64,000 nucleotides of DNA from Eucalyptus grandis (taxonomy: Eukaryota; Streptophyta; Magnoliopsida; Myrtales; Myrtaceae): positions 42,143,738 to 42,207,737 of the forward strand of contig NC_052612.1 of the NCBI RefSeq assembly GCF_016545825.1, given 5' to 3'. This document shows, one piece after another, positions 56,583 to 64,000 of the stretch. A program made the position numbers and the translations under genes. The notes beneath the pieces are model-generated. The model was not told the origin of the DNA and made no database searches. It was given only the letters and a program-made list of their open reading frames with translations. Position 1 is the stretch's first letter, and each line of letters starts with the position of its first letter.

Positions 56583-59500
56583 CTACAGGGATTGAGATTC
56601 AAGAAGGATGTTTGTCGCCACATTGACATCGTTTCTTGCTTGGATGAGCGCTTGTCTGGCAGAGCTCCGGTCAAATCCCATCGAAACAAGTGTGGCAATC
56701 GATGCCTCCAATGGCTCTGGGGTGGAAGGCACTGGAGCAGGATAGTTTGGCTAAACACAAAGAAAAGGATCAGATGCTGTGGTCGGAGAGTCAAACTAAG
56801 TAGAAACATAAAGAATGAGCACTGCTCACTGCCATGAGAGAGAAGTATATGCCTACCTGCCCCAAGAGGAAGGAGGGGGGAAGTGAAAGATACACTACGA
56901 TTTTCAAGCTGTTCCAATAGTTTCTAAGCACATGGAGCTAAACATTCACTGCCTACTACATAATATCTCCTACTCACAAACCCCACCTATTGGCTAAGCC
57001 GCCTATCCCTCATAGATAATAGATTAGTTGGCCTCCCCCGGGCACGGGGTAGGGTGGGGTTCTCTCTCCAAAAGTATGAAAAGCTGGAGAACTTCGTATC
57101 ATCCATTCCAGTGTGGTTGAATTCTGTTCAAGAGCTTCTTCAGGTTTACAGAGTTATTATTTACTTGGCATCTTGTTTCATCAGCGTTCTGGAAGCCGTG
57201 ACTTCTATAATTCCTGTAAGTATGGTTTTGCCCTAAAGGTAATTTAAAATCTTGAGCTGAAATATTCGATGACTAGAAACTTTAGACTAGCACAAACCTA
57301 GCTTGAAGCTTCCCCTTCCTAGTTTTTGGGTTTTTAATTGCTGGCTTTTGAATGCACCGAGATAAAACAAAGAGGCAATGCCATAAACGTCACCCCTAAA
57401 AGTCCCCCAAAACGGGAACACAAAGCAAAAAAATCAAATCTCTAGATTCGCCACTTTAAATTGGAAAACGACAATTTAATCCAGTCACCACTTAAGAGGG
57501 CCACTATGGTTCTCGAAGAATTGTAGAAGGCATTTTGAAACTACGATAACTAATATTGCACTGGTAATGTCTGATTAACTTCATCTAACTAGTAAACCAG
57601 GGTGCAATTAAGTGCAAATTAACATTAAAGAAAATTTCAGTGACAGACACCCACGAGATGCACAATAAATGATGAGATCAAGCAGATAAACCGAGTCAGA
57701 TCATTTAAATGAGTTGGCCACATAAGTTTCAAAGTGGAAATGGTAATACATTGAAAAACCATTTAAAGCTTAACTCACCTCTACTGGGCGAACAGCATAG
57801 GATGGCATACTTCCCATGGCATTCCTAGTAGATGTTGCAGGCATCCTTCCAATAGACGGCCATGAAAGCCGCGCAAAAAATGAAGAAATGAACTCTGGAA
57901 ACTGAAAAATTTACAAGACCGGCACCAACCAAAGTCAGCATAATAGGAAGCAAATGGCTAAGCCCTATGAGCTTCATAAATTGGATAACTGTGAATTTTC
58001 ACTGAAAAATCAACATTCAGCAGCAATGCCACAGACTGGGCTATAGAGCTATTGACTCTGCATTTCAGTTCTTAATGAAAGACATTGACATCAATACACA
58101 TGGATGGATAAAATACGCCTCAATGACTCCCACCCATGGCATCCACAAGAGTGGCACATCCAAGAACATAAACTGAGTCCTTTTCGTCCACATGCCCAAG
58201 AAATAAAAATACGATGTGCTGCCAGAAAATGTTTTGCAGTAACATTATCCATTCCTGGAAAAACTTCACAGTTACATGTAGTTCAGTTCAGGGAGTCTGC
58301 AACTTAGCTCACCAATTGTTAAGAGAAGTCTGAGTGGACAAAAGAGACAGGTAAAGGCAATACTAGAAGAGTGTGGACATAAGATATCTCTCAAAAGCTT
58401 TATGTTCTGCTTATACTCTTATGATTCTCACCTCACCCTTTATCTCACAAGAAAAAGAAGGAATGGAACTGAGCTTTCTTTTCCCTTTTTCCTTTTTCAT
58501 CTTCTTTGAAAAGACTGCTTGTGTAAAGATGACTTGGGTGTGAGGACGGGCCAGGAGGTTGTTCATCTTTTGTTAGCACAACACTTCATCACAAACTACT
58601 ATCAAGTATATGGAAATTATAGGCGAGAATATTGTTAAATAATCATACATGCATCGGGCAGAGCTTCTCGCCTCCAATTTTATAGCAAAGAATATAAGGA
58701 ACAGTACATCTATCAAGAATCATAGAAAGCTAAGATAGTTCATTTACAAGCTTACAGTTCATTGATATAATCTACAAGATTTGAAACTACCTTCTTCTGA
58801 ATCTCCAAAATGTAAAAAATTCCAGAGATGCAAAGTAAATAAATGGTCACCAACGATGATAGAGTACGACCTTTGCCTTTCTGATGTAGAAGAAGTTCAT
58901 GCGATACAATGAACCAGCTACAAAGCCACAAATTCCTGGGTATATAGATCTTTTCCAAGATGATAGCAGAAGCTGAAAGACAAAACTCTTTAGATGTTTG
59001 CAGCAGAAAAAGGAGGCCTATAGAGCAAGATAAAAGGGGATTAAAAAGAGATGACAAAGACCAAACTTTACCTGCAGACCAGCTAGATAAATGAAAGATT
59101 TATCTGAGAATTGGACACCAAAGACCCGAATTTTTGTTGATACTGGAATGTCCAAGTAAAAGGGTATGAATGATGCAAATATAAGACCATAAGGTCCAGG
59201 AGTAAATTTTAAGGAGGTATCTGCAAGGAAAAACGGGAATAAATACTTCAACCAAAATTGACAGCAACATGACGTCAGATATTGCAACTTCTAAATTTTT
59301 AAGAGGATGGCCCATGACTGGAACCATCTAAAAGTGACATGAGTAAAAATCCAGTGTTGCATATTAATTCTCAGAAGATGGTTAGAGAATTAATTATAAC
59401 ACCATTAGCACTTTAAACAAGAAATGGGTAGTAGCACTGCACTAAAAAATCTTCAAGAGAATGAGACCTTTAACGTGTGATTACTCCAGAATAATTCTTC

Positions 59501-61711
59501 TCTTATGCTCTTCAAACAACCTGGTGCTTTAAGCAACACTTTTCATTTCAGATTACATTTCCATTGATCAAATGTATGCACATGATTTCACTGTCTAAAT
59601 CCATCAAGTCCAGAATTTGCCAGTAAACAATGTTTAAAGTTCTGTATGTATTGAACTGAAGTCATTTCTGGAAATAACTGCAGTTTCAACTTCTGAGTAA
59701 TATATCTTGAAGCATTAAATAAAATTGCCTTACATGCAAGATTTCATGACATCTATGTTATTTCACTAACTTATCTTCTTAAAAAATAAAATAAAGACAC
59801 TAGCGGATGATGATCCATCCCATTCATGAGTATAAGTGGATTCTTTTTGGCCAACCAAGAGCATAAGCAGATGACACTCCTAAGAAATGAGGAAAATAAT
59901 GACAATGAAATGAAGAATCTGCATAAAAGAGCACATAATACTAAAGTACCAAAAACTTTAGTACATAATAGTTTTCTCACAACCAGCAAAGTGCAAAAAG
60001 TATTGTTCTTTGCTCACTCTTCCACACATCTATAAGCACCTTTGATGCTTGGGTATAAAGAAGACTGAAAAGAAGATTGGAAGAAAGTTGACCTTGATAT
60101 ATTTTGTGCATACCTTTAAGGAGTGCAAGTGCAAGGACTTCACATATAATTGATGTCATGGATGAGAACAATATAAAGACCTACAATACAACAGGTAAAA
60201 TGTAAGACATCTACTTGATGGCACACACAGAGTAGTCAAGGTCACCAAAGTTAGCAAATCCTCGCAGAAGCATCCATGCCAGTATTCTACCAACAAAAGG
60301 AGAGGAACTTGTCTTCTACAACTTACGCCTTCCAAAAAACTATACTCTCTGAAAGTAAGTCAGATATTCTCAAAAAGCATACTTCTATTCAATTTTCCCT
60401 GCCATAACTCACTAATGTTGTGATTTCAATAAGCCTACCACACTCTTCACAAAACAGTCTGATTGCAACCACAATGCCAGCTCAGTGGTCTAACTTTCCT
60501 CTTACAAGAGACGAGTTGTCCTGTGTTGGGTTCTATAAGCACTCTCTTCTTCTTTGTTTGTTGACCATTTGTTAGAAAGATATAACCTCAATGGGGGCAT
60601 TACGCCACATTAGCACCAAATTAGAGTCTTTCTCCAACTACATAAAAATGACTACTCAATGAAATCCAAGAAGAAAGCAAATGGCCAAGAAAAAAGGGGC
60701 AAGCCAATTTATGAGTTGGACAGGCGCTTCATTTCCTCTCTTCATAGATCATGTCCTTGAAACTTTATTTATTTATTATTTATTTTATGAATACAATGTA
60801 CTTACTTGAAGCTCATGTATTTGACATACTACATCTCAAAGTGCACTTGTAGTATGTTGCTTAGATTTTCGTAATGTACGTATGAAATGAGATATCTATT
60901 TCTAGTAACAGTTTCAACTATCCTCCTAACCTTCAGCAGAAAACAGACACGTAACAGACTTTTCACTAGAACAAAAATCAAGCAAAGGTGACTCACCGAG
61001 TACTTATTGGAACCAATCTGTCTTTCAAAAACCCGAAAGTAGTATAGCATGTAGAGCCCAAACATTAGCTCCGGTGTAGATGAGAAGGCGAATGCCGACT
61101 CTAATATCTTCAAGAAATTAACCTTTTGGTATACATCCTGCCATCGATATGAGAAAAAAGAAAAAGGAAATTTTTTTAAAGCAAGACACACCCTGTGCTA
61201 GCAGCACAAGCAGCATTAACATCTAATATGCAATTCAGTAAGTCCCCTTCCTAGGCAAAGTTTCCATCAACTAGAATGTAAGATAGACAGCCCCAATATC
61301 AGCATCAGGTTCCCAATTCAACTAGAATGCTCATTAAATAATTCCCCGCATCTCTGTGCATATAAACGCAGTCATTCTGCTGTTCAACACCCGATCCTAC
61401 TCCAAACTAAGCAAATTCAAGTAAATAACCAGCAAAAACACCAGCTTTCCGACATCAACCGGTGTTACAGGAGAATTGAACACTCAATCGAGGCACCTGG
61501 TAAGAGAATCCGAGCTTGTGGGCGCCACCCTGGATGCCGGAGAAGACGGTGAAGATCGCGGAAGCAACGATGAACGATCTGGTGACCGGCGCATTATCTA
61601 CAGCACCAAAGAAGGAACGCGCCCAGATTACATCGAGCGCACGCGGTACGAAAAGCAGAGAGAGAATGGCTAGAGGAAGCGCGTACTGAAGCCAGAGGGG
61701 CCGCCATTCAT
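56583..61711 (-). CDS. RBL18: Rhomboid-like protein 18 / UBAC2 homologue with C-terminal UBA domain
   Basis: ER-membrane derlin/rhomboid-fold protein with a ubiquitin-binding tail; family members act in ER quality control and trafficking. Eight exons on the minus strand: 61711-61687, 61597-61497, 61137-60997, 60180-60114, 59220-59072, 58972-58871, 57901-57779 and 56750-56583, giving 291 residues with exact closure. Exon 1 is only 25 bp (MNGGPSGF plus one base). Membrane helices lie within about 15-200: [68 protein letters not shown] Pro/Ser linker precedes the UBA domain at about 251-289 ([29 protein letters not shown]). No Gly-x-Ser/His catalytic pair is evident, so it is probably not a protease, in line with UBAC2. 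The N-terminus and UBA match Arabidopsis At2g41160 (RBL18) as I remember it. Confidence 0.94.
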
Positions 61712-63145
61712 CTTCCCGGCGGCGGTCGGCGGCCTTCGATGAGCGCCGGCGGGAGCGCTGCTTCGCTCTCGAGGCGGCGGCGGCGTACGGACTCGCCGGA
61801 GAGGCCCGTCGTCTCCGCCGATCCGGACGCTCTCAGCTCCGGTCAGGAGAAAAGCGAAGAAAGAGAGAGAACGAACTCGGGACTTTCTAGCGCTCGACGC
61901 GAAAAAGGACGAACTAGTCGGAATTCGCAAAGTTTAGGAACAACGCGAGACGTTATTATTATTTTTTTTTGGTCGAAATTTCGATATGATTAATGTTAAG
62001 GGTAGCACCTCTCCTAAATTGATCTGTCCATGTTACACGTGGTGATGAATGCGATCAGCGATTTGAACACGAGATTCGTCGCGCACATCGACAATTCGTG
62101 ATATACTTTTGTCTGTCAATTTCTTTTCCCCACATGCTACCATGAAATGTCATATATTGATGGTGAAAGCAATAACTTTTATATTTTGTTTTTGGTTTCA
62201 TCGAAAAAGGAAAATGATTCTTGGCAAAGATTTAGCATCTTTCTGTTGTCCTATCAATCAAGATGGGACCATTGCCTAGAACCAAACCAGACACAGTCAG
62301 TTCCCAGCTTGTGGAATTGGGTACGGGCCCAGTCTGATTAGGATTAGGCCCAAGGGCCTCACCGAAGAGCAAAGAGCCCATCAATCAACATTTGATCTGG
62401 GGCAAGCACCAAAAGGATGGAAGCAGTTGTCCTTGTGTAATGTATGTTTGGTGATTCCTGTGCCTCTTAGAGTGGATGCTACTCTCATCTAGTTGGAAAA
62501 CAAGTTCTGTTTTCTTGGCCAACTATTTCGGATCGGTATCTGGTCGCGCGCGCAAACTGCAGCGAAATCTGTGGTTATGGTTTGTTTCCACTTTGAAACG
62601 ATCACGAGTTTGTAAACAGCGCTGAGATGAGATGTTCCTTCAACTGTCACCTGCGATGAACTTTGGAGCTGGATTTCCGCTAAGTGCGTTCAGACGTACT
62701 CGCGATAACATCATTTCCGGTGTTTAGTTTCCACAGCAGTGAGTCTTAATGTTCTAATGTTAGCTGCATAAGTCAAAGGCATTTCTGTTTGATTGAGACT
62801 TCAGTGAATGTCAATGCACCCAAAGATGCACCTGAAAAGACCAGAATGCTTTTCAGCTCAGTTGATACTGATATATACTGGACTGGATCAGCAGCACTGG
62901 ATTACAAATGGAAGTATTTCTTCAACTAATCATTTACATCCCCTAGCTCAAATGCTAGACATGGACATTCGTGGTATGAGGCCTCTAGACACTAAAGAAA
63001 AATGAAGCCCGATGTCAATCTTTCTCACCCTAGAAATCCTACGCTCGAAAAACCAATCATCTTTCAGATTTGTCGAGTTGAACAAAAAGATAGAGATGGT
63101 TTATGTACAAAGTCGTTGAGTGCGAAGATGCATTGCTGCTAAGGA
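61712..63145. other. Spacer between RBL18 and the F-box gene
   Basis: Holds the promoter and leader of the minus-strand RBL18 gene (GC-rich at 61720-61830) and the 3' flank of the F-box gene. No gene is supported inside; the open frames are short. Confidence 0.6.
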
Positions 63146-64000
63146 CTATTCCATCACATGAGATGGCCGAAGCCCCTTCCAAGTCGAGATTTCCTCGTTT
63201 GCGTAGAGCTTTCTGATCCCTCCATAAAAGCCGTTACCTTCAGTTCCTGCTTCTTTGTGCTCCTTTCGGTTTATGATCGTTCTTCTCCATCTAGAGTCAA
63301 ATGGGTACTGGTTGAACTCTAGCATGACGTTATCTGTCGAAAAGGGTTTTATTGTGAGATTCTGGTAGCATTACACATCAAGCGCTTACTCTATAATTAA
63401 GAGGATAATGAAGAATTTGTGAGCATGATTAAAGCTGTTTCTACAAAAGAAGGTCTAAATAATAACTTCAGCCTGGAGATCTATGCTCATAACTAATGCT
63501 GTTCTTAGAAGGGAGGTCTAAATAATAACTTCAGCCTGGAGATCTTGACCATCTTTTTGCTCAGTTTTTAGAATGTAGCAACATCAGTAATCATCTGTAT
63601 CATAGCATTCATCTGTATCATTAATAAAAGCCGAAAATCCAGCCTAATTTCTCACCACTATAATGGCATCGGCAATGATCTCCATTTCCATCACACGACT
63701 CCAGGTGGCCAACAACACCGTACCACCAACCTGCAATCCACATTGAATAGATCGTATCAATCAACAGTCAAAGAAAGGTGAATTTCCTTGAGCAAATGAA
63801 TAAGGTGTTGCGGAATTAAGGGGGCCAAGTAAATTTAAGTCCATGCAGGCACTCACCATAGGGAAACTCTTTGGATTTTCTCCATTGGATTTCAATATGG
63901 TCGCCAGGTCTCAGGTCATTTAGACAATCTGAGTTATGAAGCTCGTGTGGTGGAGTACTAATAGGGGGTGCTCTGAGTCTGTCCCACGGTATGTTCTCTT
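63146..64000 (-). CDS. F-box protein, At2g41170/At2g26850 type, 3' part only
   Basis: Cut by the right window edge; the F-box itself would lie outside. Three minus-strand exons are seen: (edge) 64000-63857, 63730-63656 and 63333-63146, with phases that join. They encode about 134 residues: [44 protein letters not shown], then [20 protein letters not shown], and a last exon with [20 protein letters not shown] and [19 protein letters not shown] before the stop. This conserved C-terminal block is known to me from a small plant F-box family; such proteins recruit targets to SCF ubiquitin ligases. It lies upstream of RBL18 on the same strand, as in Arabidopsis (memory). Substrates are unknown. Confidence 0.88.
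63451..63545. repeat. Perfect 32-bp direct repeat in the F-box intron
   Basis: AGGTCTAAATAATAACTTCA followed by GCCTGGAGATCT occurs at 63451-63482 and again at 63514-63545 without a mismatch. It lies within the last intron of the F-box gene. Confidence 0.92.

Overview
The window is nuclear DNA from a flowering plant, most likely a woody eudicot. The genes have plant-type GT/AG introns and plant-specific products (PIN auxin carrier, CLE peptide, F-box and bHLH families). They sit in long AT-rich spacers full of microsatellites and small non-autonomous transposons. Foldback elements with a GC-rich core between homopolymer arms fit a Myrtaceae-type genome, but this is an impression and no species marker was found.

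Layout: (1) 1-8.4 kb is mostly non-coding and holds an intronless CLE signalling-peptide gene at 5014-5340. (2) 8.4-14.1 kb (minus strand) is hydroxymethylglutaryl-CoA lyase in about eight exons. Its last exon looks frameshifted, so that an alternative C-terminus ending S-K-L is lost. (3) A U6 snRNA gene with a plant USE promoter lies head-to-head with it at 14.47 kb, followed by a 178-bp tandem duplication. (4) 15.4-17.5 kb (minus) is a three-exon short-chain dehydrogenase. Most of its first exon plus about 2 kb upstream has been tandemly duplicated, leaving a decayed exon-1 pseudogene at 20.0-20.2 kb; an 0.84-kb transposon sits only in the first unit. (5) 22.3-30.9 kb shows no convincing gene. 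(6) 32.1-34.8 kb (plus) is a complete six-exon PIN auxin efflux carrier of the PIN1/SoPIN1 type, with a 0.53-kb MITE just upstream. (7) 37.9-40.1 kb is a nested transposon: a hAT-like element with terminal repeats and an 8-bp target-site duplication, inserted in an older foldback element. (8) 42.2-43.7 kb (plus) is a two-exon bHLH106/107-type transcription factor. (9) 44.8-45.6 kb is a 20-bp minisatellite. (10) 51.2-55.5 kb (plus) is a YVH1/DUSP12-type phosphatase with a zinc-binding tail. (11) 56.6-61.7 kb (minus) is the rhomboid-like/UBA protein RBL18 (UBAC2 family) in eight exons. (12) 63.1-64.0 kb (minus) is the 3' part of an F-box gene cut by the window edge.

These are independent nuclear genes, not an operon or shared pathway. 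Two of them (CLE, PIN) act in developmental signalling, and HMG-CoA lyase ends leucine degradation. The bHLH, RBL18 and F-box genes correspond, as I remember it, to Arabidopsis neighbours At2g41130, At2g41160 and At2g41170, so the right third looks like a conserved microsyntenic block. Exon junctions were read by eye; for the SDR, PIN, bHLH, DUSP12 and RBL18 genes the reading frame closes exactly across all junctions. I found no clearly new biological system. The strongest leads are the HMG-CoA lyase frameshift, the U6 variant, the CLE gene and the SDR duplication/transposon history.
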